Origin: Rhodococcus sp. UNC23MFCrub1.1
GTDB lineage: Bacteria; Actinomycetota; Actinomycetes; Mycobacteriales; Mycobacteriaceae
Reading direction: 5' to 3'
Assembly (NCBI RefSeq): GCF_000686025.1
Contig: NZ_JMLQ01000004.1
Location: 1 to 64,000 of the forward strand
DNA length: 64,000 bases
Made by a program: the position numbers and the translations under genes
Notes under the pieces: model-generated
The model's database searches: none
Told to the model about the DNA's origin: nothing
Seen by the model: the letters and a program-made list of their open reading frames with translations, nothing else
Shown here: positions 12,047-22,282 of the stretch, in pieces
Layout: every line of letters begins with the position of its first letter
How positions within the stretch are numbered: position 1 is the first letter of the stretch

Positions 12047-14626
12047 GTGAAAGCACTCCGCAGATTCACCGTCCGCGCGCAGCTCCCGGCCCGACTCTCC
12101 GGACTCGCCGAACTGTCCGTCAACCTGCGATGGTCGTGGCATCCGCCGACCCTGGAGCTGTTCGAGAGCATCGATCCGGACCTGTGGGTCAGTGGTGACC
12201 GCGATCCGGTGCGCATCCTCGGCGAGGTGCGCTCGTCCCGCCTCGAGGACCTGGCGAACGACGACGCGTTCGTGCAGCGGGTGGATGATCTCGTCGCCGA
12301 CCTGCACCTCTACCTGGCGCAACCCCGATGGTTCCAGCAGCAGGTCGACTCCGGTGCGGATCTGCCGGTGGGCATCGCGTACTTCTCGATGGAGTTCGGC
12401 GTCTCCGAGGTGCTGCCCAACTACTCCGGTGGTCTCGGCATCCTCGCCGGCGATCACCTCAAGGCCGCGTCCGATCTGGGGTTGCCCCTCATCGGCGTGG
12501 GCCTGCTGTACCGCTCCGGGTACTTCCGCCAGTCGCTGACGGCCGACGGCTGGCAGGCCGAGCGGTATCCGTCCCTCGACCCGCAGGGTCTGCCGCTGCG
12601 ACTGCTCACCGACGAGTCCGATTCCCCGGTGCTCGTCCACGTCGCGATGCCGGGCGACCGCGTGCTGCGCGCGCGTATCTGGATCGCCCAGGTCGGACGC
12701 ATCCCGCTGCTGCTGCTGGACTCCGACATCGCCGACAACGATCCCGAGCTGCGCGGCGTGACCGATCGCCTCTACGGCGGCGATCAGGACCACCGGGTGA
12801 AGCAGGAGATCCTGGCCGGGGTCGGCGGCGTCCGAGCCGTGCGCGCCTACACCGAGTACCACTCGCTTCCCGCGCCCAGCGTCTTCCACATGAACGAGGG
12901 CCACGCCGGCTTCCTCGGTCTCGAGCGCATCCGTGAACTGCACGCGGGCGGGCTGGACTTCGATTCCGCGCTCGCCGCGGTGCGAGCGTCCACCGTCTTC
13001 ACGACGCACACTCCCGTGCCCGCCGGTATCGACCGCTTCCCCGCGGATCTGGTGCGCCTCTACTTCGGCGACGGCACGGCGGAGTCGTCGCTGCTGCCCG
13101 GCATCGAGATGGAACGCATCCTCGAACTCGGCCGCGAGAGCGACCCCGCGGTGTTCAACATGGCCCACATGGGGCTGCGGTCGGCGCAGCGCGCGAACGG
13201 AGTTTCCAAGCTCCACGGCATCGTCAGTCGCGGCATGTTCGACGAACTCTGGCCCGGATTCGACGCGTCCGACGTCCCCATCGGCTCGGTCACCAACGGC
13301 GTGCACGCACCGACGTGGGCGTCGCAGCGGTGGCTCGACCTCGCGGCGCGCACGGTGGGAACCCGCACGATGGAGGAGGCGCAGGGCTGGGAGCAGCTGG
13401 CCGAGGTCTCCGCATCGGACCTGTGGGAGACGCGTTCGGCGCTGCGGTCCGATCTGGTCGCGGAAGTGCGCCGCCGCGTGCGCCACTCGGCCCTCGAGCG
13501 CGGGTCCACCGACGCCGAACTCGCGTGGACGGACGACGTGTTCGACCCGTCGGTGCTCACGATCGGATTCGCGCGCCGTGTCCCCACCTACAAGCGACTG
13601 ACGTTGATGCTGCGGCAACCGGAGCGCCTGCGCGCCATGCTGCTCGATCCGGTCCGCCCGGTACAGCTGGTGGTGGCCGGCAAGTCGCACCCCGCGGACG
13701 ACGGTGGCAAGGCCCTGATCCAGCAGATCGTGCGATTCGCCGATCAGCACGACGTTCGGCACCGCATCGTCTTCCTGCCCGACTACGACATGTCGATGGC
13801 CCGCTACCTCTACTGGGGATGCGACGTCTGGCTCAACAACCCGTTGCGGCCGCTCGAGGCGTGCGGCACCTCGGGCATGAAGTCCGCTCTCAACGGTGGA
13901 CTGAACCTTTCCATCCGGGACGGATGGTGGGACGAGATGTACGACGGGGAGAACGGCTGGGCCATCCCCACCGCCGACGGCGTCGTCGACGAGAACCGCC
14001 GCGACGATCTCGAGGCCGCGGCGCTGTACGAGTTGCTCGAGAAGTCGGTGCTCCCCAAGTTCTACGACCGGGGCGACGACGGGTTGCCGGCGCGCTGGGT
14101 CGAGATGGTGCGGCACACCCTCACGGTCACGGGCCCGAAGGTGTTGGCTTCCAGGATGGTTCGCGACTACACGCAGCAGTACTACGGTCCCGCCACCCGG
14201 GCGGGTGCGGCGGCGATCTCCGACGACTACGCCGGTGCGAAGGCCATGGCCGACTATCGGCGCCGCGTCGATGCGGCGTGGCCCGCGGTCACGGTGACCG
14301 ACGTCGAGGCGGACGGTCTGCCGGACACCCCGGTGCTGGGTTCGACACTCACCCTGTCCGCGACGGTGGGGCTCGGCGGACTCGGCCCGTCGGACGTGTC
14401 CGTGCAGGCCGTGTTCGGCCACGTCGATCAGGACGAGCAGCTCGGCGACGTCGTGACGGTCCCGATGCTGCACCAGGGATCGGCCGCGGGCGGCGAGCGG
14501 TTCCTCGCCGACACGACGCTGCCGCTCTCCGGGTCGGTCGGATACACGGTGCGGGTCCTGCCGCACCATCCGCTGCTCGCGGGAGACGCCGAGCTCGGTC
14601 GGGTGGCGGGTCCGTCCCCGATGTAG
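12047..14626 (+). CDS. glgP: Alpha-glucan (glycogen/maltodextrin) phosphorylase
   Basis: An 859-residue GT35 phosphorylase releasing glucose-1-phosphate from alpha-1,4-glucans. The GTG start gives V-K-A-L-R-R-F-T and a length close to the mycobacterial Rv1328 type. The family's N-terminal domain motif ([24 protein letters not shown]) is present, and the pyridoxal phosphate lysine is K612 in [11 protein letters not shown]. It would degrade what GlgE and GlgB build. It converges on dinG, separated by 18 bases. Confidence 0.96.
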   Translation: MKALRRFTVRAQLPARLSGLAELSVNLRWSWHPPTLELFESIDPDLWVSGDRDPVRILGEVRSSRLEDLANDDAFVQRVDDLVADLHLYLAQPRWFQQQVDSGADLPVGIAYFSMEFGVSEVLPNYSGGLGILAGDHLKAASDLGLPLIGVGLLYRSGYFRQSLTADGWQAERYPSLDPQGLPLRLLTDESDSPVLVHVAMPGDRVLRARIWIAQVGRIPLLLLDSDIADNDPELRGVTDRLYGGDQDHRVKQEILAGVGGVRAVRAYTEYHSLPAPSVFHMNEGHAGFLGLERIRELHAGGLDFDSALAAVRASTVFTTHTPVPAGIDRFPADLVRLYFGDGTAESSLLPGIEMERILELGRESDPAVFNMAHMGLRSAQRANGVSKLHGIVSRGMFDELWPGFDASDVPIGSVTNGVHAPTWASQRWLDLAARTVGTRTMEEAQGWEQLAEVSASDLWETRSALRSDLVAEVRRRVRHSALERGSTDAELAWTDDVFDPSVLTIGFARRVPTYKRLTLMLRQPERLRAMLLDPVRPVQLVVAGKSHPADDGGKALIQQIVRFADQHDVRHRIVFLPDYDMSMARYLYWGCDVWLNNPLRPLEACGTSGMKSALNGGLNLSIRDGWWDEMYDGENGWAIPTADGVVDENRRDDLEAAALYELLEKSVLPKFYDRGDDGLPARWVEMVRHTLTVTGPKVLASRMVRDYTQQYYGPATRAGAAAISDDYAGAKAMADYRRRVDAAWPAVTVTDVEADGLPDTPVLGSTLTLSATVGLGGLGPSDVSVQAVFGHVDQDEQLGDVVTVPMLHQGSAAGGERFLADTTLPLSGSVGYTVRVLPHHPLLAGDAELGRVAGPSPM

Positions 14627-14644
14627 GTCCCTGCGGGTCCAGGT

Positions 14645-16702
14645 TCAGGCCTGGGTGGCGGTGAGGCGCGTCAGCGCCTTGCGCACGATCTCCGGGTCCG
14701 TCGTCTCCCAGAACGGTGGGAGCGACGCCCGGAGGTAGCCGCCGTATCGCGCCGTGGCCAGTCGGGAGTCGAGCACGGCGACGACGCCCTTGTCGTCGAC
14801 GCTGCGGAGCAGTCGGCCGACACCCTGGGCCAGCAGTAGCGCCGCGTGGTTCGCGGCGACGGCGAGGAACCCGTTGCCTCCGCGCGACTCGACGGCGCGC
14901 TGCCGCGCCACCAGCAGCGGATCGTCGGGTCGCGGGAACGGGATGCGGTCGACGATCACGAGGGTCAGTGACCGACCGGGGACGTCGACGCCCTGCCACA
15001 GGGAGAGCGTGCCGAACAGTGACGTGGCCTCGTCCTGCGCGAAGCGCTCGACCAGGGCGCCGGTGGCGTCGTCGCCCTGGCACAGCACGGGGGTGTCCAG
15101 CCGTTCGCGCATCTCGGCCGCCGCGGCCTTCGCCGCCCGCATCGACGAGAACAGGCCCAGAGTGCGGCCACCCGCGGCGCGCACGAGCCCCGCTATCTCG
15201 TCGAGCTGACTCGGCGACGTACCGTCGCGCCCCGGTGCGGTGAGGTGCTTGGCGATGTAGAGGATGCCGGCCCTGCCGTGGTCGAACGGCGATCCCACGT
15301 CGAGCGAGTTCCACCGGAACGTGTCCGCGTCGGACGGTGCCTCGGTGCCGGTCGCGAGGGCCGCGTCGACGCGGGTGGGGTTGGCGGCCGGCAGACCCCA
15401 GTTGACGGCGAGACCGTCGAACGAGCCGCCCACGGTGAGCGTCGCGGAGGTGAGGACCACGGTCGACTCCGCGAACAGCCGGGTCCGGAGCAGTCCGCCG
15501 ACGGACAGCGGTGCCACCCGAACCACCCGCTTCACGACGCCGCGGAACTCGTCGACGGCCAACCACACCACGTCCCGCCGCTTCGCGGGATCGCTCTCCT
15601 CGTACGTCTCGAGAATGCGCACCGCGGTGTCGTGCACGTCGTCGATGGCGGCGAGAGCCGCGGTCCGCGCGGCCGCCGCGTCGGGGTCCGCGGCGGCGCC
15701 GCCCTGCTTGGCCGGCCCGATGGCCGTGCGCACGGCCCACGCGGCGTCGCGGATGCTCGCGATCGTCTGGGACGCGCCGGGGGGCAACTCCTCCCAGCGT
15801 CCGCCCTCGAGTTCGTCGAGCAACGCGGCGAAACCCTCTGCGGCGCCGGCCAGTCGGTCGAGAATCTCGTCCTCCACGAGCTTCCCGCAGCGACGCATGG
15901 CGGCGCCGACCGCGGTCGCGGACATCTCCGCCGTCGCCGCGGACGTCACCCGGTCCACGAGCTCGTGCGCCTCGTCCACCACGACGACGTCGTGTTCGGG
16001 CAGCACCGAGATGCCGGTGATGGCGTCTATGGCGAGCATCGCGTGATTGGTGACGACGACGTCGGCGCGCGCCGCGTCCACCCGAGCGAGCTCGGCGAAG
16101 CAGTCCTCGCCGTAGGGGCAGCGCGACTTCCCCAGACACTCGCGGGAGGTCACGCTCATCTGCCGCCAGGCCTGATCGGACACGCCCGGGTTCAGCTCGT
16201 CGCGGTCACCGGTCTCGGTGTCCGAGGACCACTCGGTGATGCGCTTGACCTCACGGCCGAGCCGCGACACGGCGAAGGCGTCGAACAGCTCCTCCTCCGG
16301 GGCGTCGGACGGTGCGCCGTGCAGTTTGTTGAGGCACAGGTAGTTGCCGCGGCCCTTGAGGATCGCGAATGTCGGTTCGTGCGCGAGGGCCGTGGTGAGA
16401 GCCTTCGACAGACGCGGCAGGTCGCGGTCGACCAGCTGACGCTGCAGCGCGATGGTCGCCGTGGACACGACGACGGTCTTTCCCGACGTCACGGCGTGCC
16501 GCAGCGACGGAACCAGGTAGGCGAGCGACTTGCCGGTGCCGGTGCCCGCCTGCACCGCGAGGTGCTCGCCGGTGTCGATGCTGTGCGCGACGGCCGAGGC
16601 CATGGTGAGCTGGGCCGTGCGCTCGGTGCCGCCGAGCGCCGTCACCGCGGTGCTGAGCAGACTCGGAACGGTGGGTAACTCGGACTTCGACTTCGGCGGC
16701 AC
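14645..16702 (-). CDS. dinG: DinG-type ATP-dependent DNA helicase (iron-sulfur)
   Basis: A 685-residue superfamily 2 helicase of the XPD/DinG group. It has Walker A Q-A-G-T-G-T-G-K-S (about residue 52-60), the DEAH box V-V-D-E-A-H-E-L, and C-terminal motifs (W-Q-G-V-D-V-P-G, then Q-G-V-G-R-L-L-R). Between Walker A and DEAH lie cysteines in Y-L-C-L-N-K and E-C-L-G-K-S-R-C-P-Y-G-E-D-C, the four ligands expected for a 4Fe-4S cluster. The GTG start at 16702 is the first in frame. It is the counterpart of Rv1329c and would unwind R-loops, D-loops or forked DNA in repair. Confidence 0.94.
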   Translation of the reverse strand: MPPKSKSELPTVPSLLSTAVTALGGTERTAQLTMASAVAHSIDTGEHLAVQAGTGTGKSLAYLVPSLRHAVTSGKTVVVSTATIALQRQLVDRDLPRLSKALTTALAHEPTFAILKGRGNYLCLNKLHGAPSDAPEEELFDAFAVSRLGREVKRITEWSSDTETGDRDELNPGVSDQAWRQMSVTSRECLGKSRCPYGEDCFAELARVDAARADVVVTNHAMLAIDAITGISVLPEHDVVVVDEAHELVDRVTSAATAEMSATAVGAAMRRCGKLVEDEILDRLAGAAEGFAALLDELEGGRWEELPPGASQTIASIRDAAWAVRTAIGPAKQGGAAADPDAAAARTAALAAIDDVHDTAVRILETYEESDPAKRRDVVWLAVDEFRGVVKRVVRVAPLSVGGLLRTRLFAESTVVLTSATLTVGGSFDGLAVNWGLPAANPTRVDAALATGTEAPSDADTFRWNSLDVGSPFDHGRAGILYIAKHLTAPGRDGTSPSQLDEIAGLVRAAGGRTLGLFSSMRAAKAAAAEMRERLDTPVLCQGDDATGALVERFAQDEATSLFGTLSLWQGVDVPGRSLTLVIVDRIPFPRPDDPLLVARQRAVESRGGNGFLAVAANHAALLLAQGVGRLLRSVDDKGVVAVLDSRLATARYGGYLRASLPPFWETTDPEIVRKALTRLTATQA

Positions 16703-16744
16703 CGTGCGAGGTTACGCCGGGGTGCCGACGCGTCGGGCTCTCGG

Positions 16745-17299
16745 TCAGCGGTCGGCGTGTACACCCTCGTCGGCGAGTTCGGCGAGAACTGCCGGCACCG
16801 TCGTGGGGCTCACCGCGGCGCAGTAGTCCAGCAGCACCGTCGTCTCGAAGCCGGCGCGCGCGGCGTCGCGGGCCGTGGCGCGGACGCAGTGATCGGTGGC
16901 CAGGCCGACGACGTGGACGGCGTCGATGTTCCGAGCGCGGAGCCACTCCGCGAGGCCTGTGCCGGACTCGTCGGCACCCTCGAAACCGGAGTAGGCCGCG
17001 TCGTACTCGCCCTTCGAGAAGACTGCCTCGATCGGGGTGAGGTCGAGATCGGGGTGGAAGTCGCAGCCGGGTGTGCCGACGACGCAGTGCCGCGGCCAGC
17101 TGTCGACGTAGTCCGGGGTCTCGGAGAAGTGGGCGCCGGGGTCGACGTGGTGATCACGTGTCGCGACGACGGCGTCGTAGCTCGCGCCGGCGACGAGCGT
17201 GCTGACGGCGGCGGCGACTCGCGCCCCGCCTTCGACGGCCAGCGAGCCGCCCTCACAGAAATCGTTCTGGACGTCGACGACGACGAGTGCGGTGGCCAC
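16745..17299 (-). CDS. pncA: Nicotinamidase (pyrazinamidase)
   Basis: A 184-residue isochorismatase-fold amidase turning nicotinamide into nicotinate. The catalytic triad D9, K97 and C138 and the metal ligands D49, H51, H57 and H71 are all present in the positions seen in M. tuberculosis PncA. The GTG start lies 2 bases after the pncB stop, so the two genes are one unit: PncA makes nicotinate and PncB makes it into nicotinate mononucleotide. In M. tuberculosis pncA (Rv2043c) is elsewhere, so this is a functional pairing not seen there. Family members also convert pyrazinamide to pyrazinoic acid. Confidence 0.96.
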   Translation of the reverse strand: MATALVVVDVQNDFCEGGSLAVEGGARVAAAVSTLVAGASYDAVVATRDHHVDPGAHFSETPDYVDSWPRHCVVGTPGCDFHPDLDLTPIEAVFSKGEYDAAYSGFEGADESGTGLAEWLRARNIDAVHVVGLATDHCVRATARDAARAGFETTVLLDYCAAVSPTTVPAVLAELADEGVHADR

Positions 17300-17301
17300 G
17301 G

Positions 17302-18591
17302 TCAGGAGAATACCGTCGGCACGGCCGGATCTCCCTGGGACAGACCGAGTCCCTCCCAGGGCAGTGATCGCAGGCCCTCCGCGACCAGCGTGCGTGCGTC
17401 CTCGACCGTGGCGGTGTGCACGATCTCGCCGCCGCGCACCATGGGTACGGACAGCTCCCGCACCGTGTACGGATCGGTCGCGCGCAACGGCGCGCCGGCC
17501 TTCGTCACCAGCTCCTCGACGACGGTGCCCGTGCTGCGGGCCAGGCGGACGGCGCGCTTGCGTCCACCGCGCGACTCCTTGTGCGAACTGCGCTTGGCCA
17601 CGGGGATGCCGTCGACCTCGACCAGTTTGTAGACCATGCCGGCGGTCGGTGCGCCCGATCCCGTGACGACGGACGTGCCGACGCCGTAGGTGTCCACGGG
17701 CTCGGCCCGCAGCGAGGCGATGGCGTACTCGTCCAGATCGCCCGAGACGACGATGCGGGTGCGCGTGGCGCCGAGGTCGTCGAGCTGCCGACGGACCTGC
17801 CGCGCCAGGACACCGAGATCGCCCGAGTCGATGCGCACGCCGCCGAGCTCGGGCCCGGCCACCTCGATGGCCGTCGCGACGCCGGCGGTGATGTCGTAGG
17901 TGTCCACCAACAGCGTGGTGCCCACACCGAGGGCGGCGATCTGCGAGCGGAACGCCGCGGCCTCGTCCGGCCCGTCGACGCCCGTGTGCAGCAGCGTGAA
18001 GGCGTGCGCACTGGTTCCGGCGCCCGGAATGCCGTGGCGGCGGACCGCTTCGAGGTTGGACGTGGCCGCGAAACCGCAGATGTACGCGACGCGCGACGAG
18101 GCCACCGCCGCTTCCTCGTGGGCGCGTCGAGAGCCCATCTCGATGAGCGGCCGGCCGTCGGACGCGGAGACCATGCGGGTGGCCGCGGCGGCGATGGCGC
18201 TGTCGTGGTTGTAGATCGACAGTGCGAGCGTCTCGAGGATCACGCACTCGGCGAAGGTGCCGCGCACGGACAGGACGGGGGAGCCGGGGAAGAACAGTTC
18301 GCCCTCGCGGTAACCGTCGATGTCGCCGCCGAACCGGTAGCTCCGGAGCCAGTCGAGGGTGTCCGCCTCGAGGAACGACAACGACGCGAGTTCGTCCTCG
18401 CCGAAGCGGAAGTCGCGAAGAGCGTCGAGGAAGCGGCCCGTGCCCGCGACGACGCCGTACCGCCGCCCGTCGGGAAGCCGCCGGGCGAACACCTCGAAGG
18501 TGCAGGCGCGATGCGCCGAACCGTCGCGGAGGGCGGCCGACAGCATGGTCAGCTCGTACTGATCGGTGAACAGCGCAGTGGAGGTCACCAC
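17302..18591 (-). CDS. pncB: Nicotinate phosphoribosyltransferase
   Basis: A 429-residue enzyme joining nicotinate and phosphoribosyl pyrophosphate to give nicotinate mononucleotide, the Preiss-Handler entry to NAD. The N-terminus T-D-Q-Y-E-L-T-M, the central D-T-Y-D-I and the phosphate-binding R-I-D-S-G-D-L and V-S-G-D-L-D-E-Y motifs identify it. Two tandem GTG codons (18591 and 18588) could start it. It is the first gene of a pncB-pncA pair and diverges from clpS by 60 bases; its neighbours match Rv1330c. Confidence 0.95.
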   Translation of the reverse strand: MVTSTALFTDQYELTMLSAALRDGSAHRACTFEVFARRLPDGRRYGVVAGTGRFLDALRDFRFGEDELASLSFLEADTLDWLRSYRFGGDIDGYREGELFFPGSPVLSVRGTFAECVILETLALSIYNHDSAIAAAATRMVSASDGRPLIEMGSRRAHEEAAVASSRVAYICGFAATSNLEAVRRHGIPGAGTSAHAFTLLHTGVDGPDEAAAFRSQIAALGVGTTLLVDTYDITAGVATAIEVAGPELGGVRIDSGDLGVLARQVRRQLDDLGATRTRIVVSGDLDEYAIASLRAEPVDTYGVGTSVVTGSGAPTAGMVYKLVEVDGIPVAKRSSHKESRGGRKRAVRLARSTGTVVEELVTKAGAPLRATDPYTVRELSVPMVRGGEIVHTATVEDARTLVAEGLRSLPWEGLGLSQGDPAVPTVFS

Positions 18592-18651
18592 TGCACCCTA
18601 GAGCGGTCACCGTGTCACGGGGCGACCGATGTACGCCGTATCCTGGGCGGC

Positions 18652-18963
18652 ATGGCTTCGGATCTCACCGCGACACTTCCGCAGGCCACGCCCGACGAGG
18701 CTGTGGAGGTGTCCGAGGACACCGCGACGGACACACCCTGGGTCACCATCGTCTGGGACGACCCGGTCAACCTGATGCACTACGTCACCTACGTCTTCCA
18801 GAAGCTGTTCGGCTACAGCAAGGACAAGGCGACGGAGCTGATGATGCAGGTGCACTCGGAAGGCAAGGCGGTCGTCTCGAGCGGGCCCCGCGACAAGATG
18901 GAGATCGACGTGCAGAAGCTGCACGCGGCGGGCCTGTGGGCCACCATGCAGCACGACGTCTGA
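18652..18963 (+). CDS. clpS: ATP-dependent Clp protease adaptor ClpS
   Basis: A 103-residue ClpS adaptor that delivers N-degron substrates to ClpC/ClpA with ClpP. After a 25-residue flexible N-terminus comes the conserved [16 protein letters not shown] and later H-S-E-G-K-A-V-V. The ATG at 18652 is placed in the spacer between divergent pncB and this gene. Position corresponds to Rv1331, ahead of the DUF2017 and hydrolase genes. Confidence 0.95.
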   Translation: MASDLTATLPQATPDEAVEVSEDTATDTPWVTIVWDDPVNLMHYVTYVFQKLFGYSKDKATELMMQVHSEGKAVVSSGPRDKMEIDVQKLHAAGLWATMQHDV

Positions 18964-19005
18964 CTCTCGAACACTCGTCTCACCCACTCTGGAAGGACCG
19001 TCGTC

Positions 19006-19590
19006 GTGCGCATGTGGACCCGGAAGAACGCGCTGGGCGGCGTCAAGTTCAAGTCGGAGATGGACGGCCGCGAGGTGGCCGTCCTGCGGTCGCTCGTCGA
19101 GTCGGTGGTGGGGCTGCTGGAGCGACGGGGCGCCGAGGCGCCGACCGACGACCTGGCCGAGCTCACCGGCATGCGATCCGGCAACACCTCCGCTCCCGAG
19201 GACCCCACGCTCGCGCGGTTGCTTCCCGATTTCCACCGGCCCGAGGGCGCCGACACGGCCGAGTCCGACGCGCTCGCCGAGCAGGCCGACCTCAACGGCG
19301 CCCTCCGCAGCCTGTACGAGCCGGACATCATCGACATCAAGCGCGCCGCCGGCGCGACCATCCTGTCGACGCTGCCGAACGGCGGCGGCAAGATCGTTGT
19401 CACCCGCGAGCAGGCCGACTCCTGGCTGACCGGGCTGAACGACGTCCGGCTGGCCCTCGGCACCACCCTCGGCATCGATGCGGACACCCCCGACCAACTC
19501 GAGGAGGACGATCCGCGAGCACCGCACCTGGACGTCTACCACTGGCTCACCTGGATGCAGGACTCGCTGGTCCAGGTACTCATGCCGTGA
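19006..19590 (+). CDS. DUF2017 family protein
   Basis: A 194-residue soluble protein with a GTG start preceded by GGAAGGA at 18991. It resembles the actinobacterial DUF2017 family (Rv1332) that is consistently found after clpS. It is mostly helical and acidic, with no recognisable catalytic motif. The conserved linkage suggests a role with ClpS/Clp proteolysis, but that is inference. The stop overlaps the next start by 1 base (TGATG). Confidence 0.85.
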   Translation: MRMWTRKNALGGVKFKSEMDGREVAVLRSLVESVVGLLERRGAEAPTDDLAELTGMRSGNTSAPEDPTLARLLPDFHRPEGADTAESDALAEQADLNGALRSLYEPDIIDIKRAAGATILSTLPNGGGKIVVTREQADSWLTGLNDVRLALGTTLGIDADTPDQLEEDDPRAPHLDVYHWLTWMQDSLVQVLMP

Positions 19591-20648
19591 TGCGCGACCT
19601 GCTGTCGGACGTCGCCGGACTGACCGTCGGACACCACCACGTGTTGAATCCCGAGGTCACGCTGTCCGACGAGCACCACGACGGCGTCGGACGCGCGACC
19701 GGCTGCACCGTCGTCATGACGGACGCGCCGGTCACCGCGGCCGTCGATGTCCGCGGCGGCGGGCCGGGTACCCGCGAGACCGACCTGCTGGATCCGTCCC
19801 ACGCCGTGCAGCAGATCGACGCGGTGCTGCTGACAGGTGGTTCCGCCTACGGTCTCGCGGCGGCGGACGGAGTCATGCGCCACCTCGAGGAGCATCGGCG
19901 CGGCGTGCGGATGGGCCGAGACGACCGTGTCGTCCCGATCGTGCCGGGCGCCGTGATCTTCGATCTGCCGATGGGGGACTGGTCCGTGCGACCGGACGCG
20001 GAGTTCGGGCGAGCAGCTGCGGCAGCCGCGTCCGCCGACTTCGCGCTCGGATGCGTCGGCGCGGGGACGGGCGCGCGCGCCGGGCTCCTGAAAGGCGGCG
20101 TCGGCAGCGCGTCGACACGGATCGAGACCGGCGCCGCGGCGGGTCTGGTGGTCAGCGCGTTGATGGTCGTCAATCCCGTCGGATCGGTCTTCGACCCCGC
20201 GACGGGTGTCCTGTGGAGTGCGGCGTCCGTCCCGGAGGTGGGCCTGCGAGCCCCGAGTGCGGACGACGTGCGGGCGGCCGCCGAGCTCGCGCCGAAGGAC
20301 ACCTCCCTCAACACGACCATCGGCGTCGTCGCCACGGACGCGCAGCTCACCGAGTCGGAGTGCCGGCGGGTGGCCGTCGCCGCACACGACGGGCTCGCAC
20401 GCGCGATCCGACCGGCCCACTCGCCGCTGGACGGCGACACGATCTTCGCCGTCGCGACGGGACGGGCGGCCGCCCGCCCCGCCGAGGTGGACATGCCGAT
20501 GATGATGCCCCATCTGGCCGTGCTCGACGGAGTGTGCGCGGCGGTCGCCCCGGTGGTCGAGCGCGCCATCGCGCGGGCGATCCTCGCCGCGACGGCGGTG
20601 GCCGGGGTTCCCGCCTATCGGGACGTGTTCCCGAGTTCCGGCGCGTGA
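19590..20648 (+). CDS. P1/S58 family N-terminal-nucleophile hydrolase (DmpA/NylC type)
   Basis: A 352-residue hydrolase of the DmpA/NylC group, which self-cleave to expose a catalytic N-terminal residue. G-V-G-R-A-T-G-C-T near the start, the G-G-S-A-Y-G-L loop (83-89) and the cleavage site L240-N241-T242-T243 are visible; cleavage before T242 would free the nucleophile, as in NylC-type hydrolases. The substrate may be a peptide or amide. ATG at 19590 overlaps the upstream stop; an in-frame GTG lies one codon before. Counterpart of Rv1333. In M. tuberculosis mec, cysO and cysM follow, but not here. Confidence 0.9.
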   Translation: MRDLLSDVAGLTVGHHHVLNPEVTLSDEHHDGVGRATGCTVVMTDAPVTAAVDVRGGGPGTRETDLLDPSHAVQQIDAVLLTGGSAYGLAAADGVMRHLEEHRRGVRMGRDDRVVPIVPGAVIFDLPMGDWSVRPDAEFGRAAAAAASADFALGCVGAGTGARAGLLKGGVGSASTRIETGAAAGLVVSALMVVNPVGSVFDPATGVLWSAASVPEVGLRAPSADDVRAAAELAPKDTSLNTTIGVVATDAQLTESECRRVAVAAHDGLARAIRPAHSPLDGDTIFAVATGRAAARPAEVDMPMMMPHLAVLDGVCAAVAPVVERAIARAILAATAVAGVPAYRDVFPSSGA

Positions 20649-20715
20649 GCCCGACCCGCACTCTCGAGTATCGTCGAAACCGGACATCACCTCTCGCCTC
20701 ACGATCGGGAACGCC

Positions 20716-21360
20716 ATGACTTTCGGAACCTCCGGCGCGCAGCCGGCCACGCAGCCGCGACGCTCGCGCTGGGCGAGCGCCGCCATGGTGATCGGTGGCT
20801 TCGTCGCCGTTCTGTACGTCATCGAGGCGGTGGACGTGGCGTCCGGTCTCGCCCTCGACCGGCACGGCATCGGCCCCCGATCGGTCGACGGTCTCCAGGG
20901 CGTCGCCTTCGCCCCTCTGCTCCACCACGGGTGGGACCACCTGTTCGCCAACACCGTTCCGCTGCTGGTGTTGGGATTCGTGCTGATGCTCTCGGGCATC
21001 GCGCGCGGTCTGGCCGTCACCGCGGTGGTGTGGATCGTGGGTGGGCTGGGCACCTGGCTGACGGGCGAGACCGCGTCCCTGCACGTCGGCGCCTCGATCA
21101 TCGTGTTCGGGTGGTTGTCCTACCTCATCGTGCGCGGCGTCTTCGCCCGCGATCTCGGGCAGTTGCTCGTCGGGGTCCTGGTGCTGCTCGTCTACGGCAG
21201 CGCGTTGTGGGGGGTGCTCCCCACGCAGGAGGACGTGTCGTGGCAGGGCCACCTGTTCGGCGCACTCGCGGGAGTGCTGGCGGCCTGGATGTTCGCCGGT
21301 GCCGCACGCCGGGAACGCGCCGCGCGCACACTCCCGCCGTCGCCCACACTGCACCGGTGA
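20716..21360 (+). CDS. Rhomboid family intramembrane serine protease
   Basis: A 214-residue membrane protease with six predicted helices. The catalytic pair is S127 (in H-V-G-A-S-I) and H179 (in W-Q-G-H-L-F-G-A-L-A-G), and the H-L-F-A-N motif at 75-79 supplies the oxyanion-type residues of rhomboids. The W-R motif loop is reduced. It matches Rv1337 in position. The next gene in M. tuberculosis, murI, is missing here. Confidence 0.93.
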   Translation: MTFGTSGAQPATQPRRSRWASAAMVIGGFVAVLYVIEAVDVASGLALDRHGIGPRSVDGLQGVAFAPLLHHGWDHLFANTVPLLVLGFVLMLSGIARGLAVTAVVWIVGGLGTWLTGETASLHVGASIIVFGWLSYLIVRGVFARDLGQLLVGVLVLLVYGSALWGVLPTQEDVSWQGHLFGALAGVLAAWMFAGAARRERAARTLPPSPTLHR

Positions 21361-21442
21361 CAGGAGCCGTGCGCACCCTTCGGACATCTCACGACACGGT
21401 GTGTCGCCGAACTCTCTCGGACCTCTCACCGCGCGTGGCAGC

Positions 21443-22210
21443 ATGACACCCATGCGTCTCACGGTTCTGGGTTGTTCGGGCAGTGTCTCGGGTCCGGACT
21501 CGCCGGCATCGGGATATCTCATCGAGGCGCCCGACACCGCTCCGCTCGTCATGGACTTCGGCCCCGGTGTTCTCGGTGCCCTGCAGAAGTACGTGAACCC
21601 CGCCGACGTGCACGTGCTGCTGTCGCACCTGCACGCCGATCACTGCCTCGACGTCCCCGGACTGCTGGTCTGGCGCCGGTACGGCCCCACTGCGGTGGAG
21701 GGCCGTGCCGTGGTCCTCGGGCCGTCGGACATGGCGTTCCGTCTGGGCGTGGCGTCCGCGGAGAGCGGTGGCCGGATCGACGACATGTCGGACACCCTCG
21801 ATCTGCGGTACCTCCGAGACGGTTCCGTGGTGACGTTCGGTGCGCTGACCATCGAGCCGCGACGCGTGTACCACCCGCCGGAGTCCTACGGCATGCGCAT
21901 CACCACCGAGAGTGGAACCGTCCTGGCTTACACCGGGGACACCGGAATGTGCGACGCGGTGGTCGAACTGTCGACCGGGGCCGACGTGCTCCTGGCCGAG
22001 GCGTCGTGGACACACGCCGCGGATCGCCCTCAGGGCGTACACCTCTCGGGTACCGAGGCCGGCCGGCTGGCGGCCATGGCGGAGGTCTCGGAACTGCTGC
22101 TCACCCACATCCCGCCGTGGACGTCACGCGAGGACGTCGTCGCGGAGGCGAAGGCCGAGTTCGGTGGTCCGGTGCATGCCGTCTCACCCGGCTACGTCGT
22201 CGAGGTCTGA
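21443..22210 (+). CDS. Metallo-beta-lactamase-fold phosphodiesterase (Rv1339-like)
   Basis: A 255-residue metallo-beta-lactamase-fold protein with the metal-binding motif S-H-L-H-A-D-H-C-L-D, later Y-T-G-D-T-G and the final L-T-H-I-P-P-W ligands. It is the positional and sequence counterpart of M. tuberculosis Rv1339, described as an atypical class II cAMP phosphodiesterase; if so it would oppose the adenylate cyclase at 489-2039. Other RNase Z-like activities are possible. ATG at 21443 or 21452 could be used; the latter begins directly at the core strand M-R-L-T-V-L-G. Confidence 0.88.
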   Translation: MTPMRLTVLGCSGSVSGPDSPASGYLIEAPDTAPLVMDFGPGVLGALQKYVNPADVHVLLSHLHADHCLDVPGLLVWRRYGPTAVEGRAVVLGPSDMAFRLGVASAESGGRIDDMSDTLDLRYLRDGSVVTFGALTIEPRRVYHPPESYGMRITTESGTVLAYTGDTGMCDAVVELSTGADVLLAEASWTHAADRPQGVHLSGTEAGRLAAMAEVSELLLTHIPPWTSREDVVAEAKAEFGGPVHAVSPGYVVEV

Positions 22211-22282
22211 CCGCTCGCACGTCCCTCGGGGCGCGGCAGTCCGTCCCCGGGCCGTGTCGGCGACCCGACTAGGGTGGCAGGC

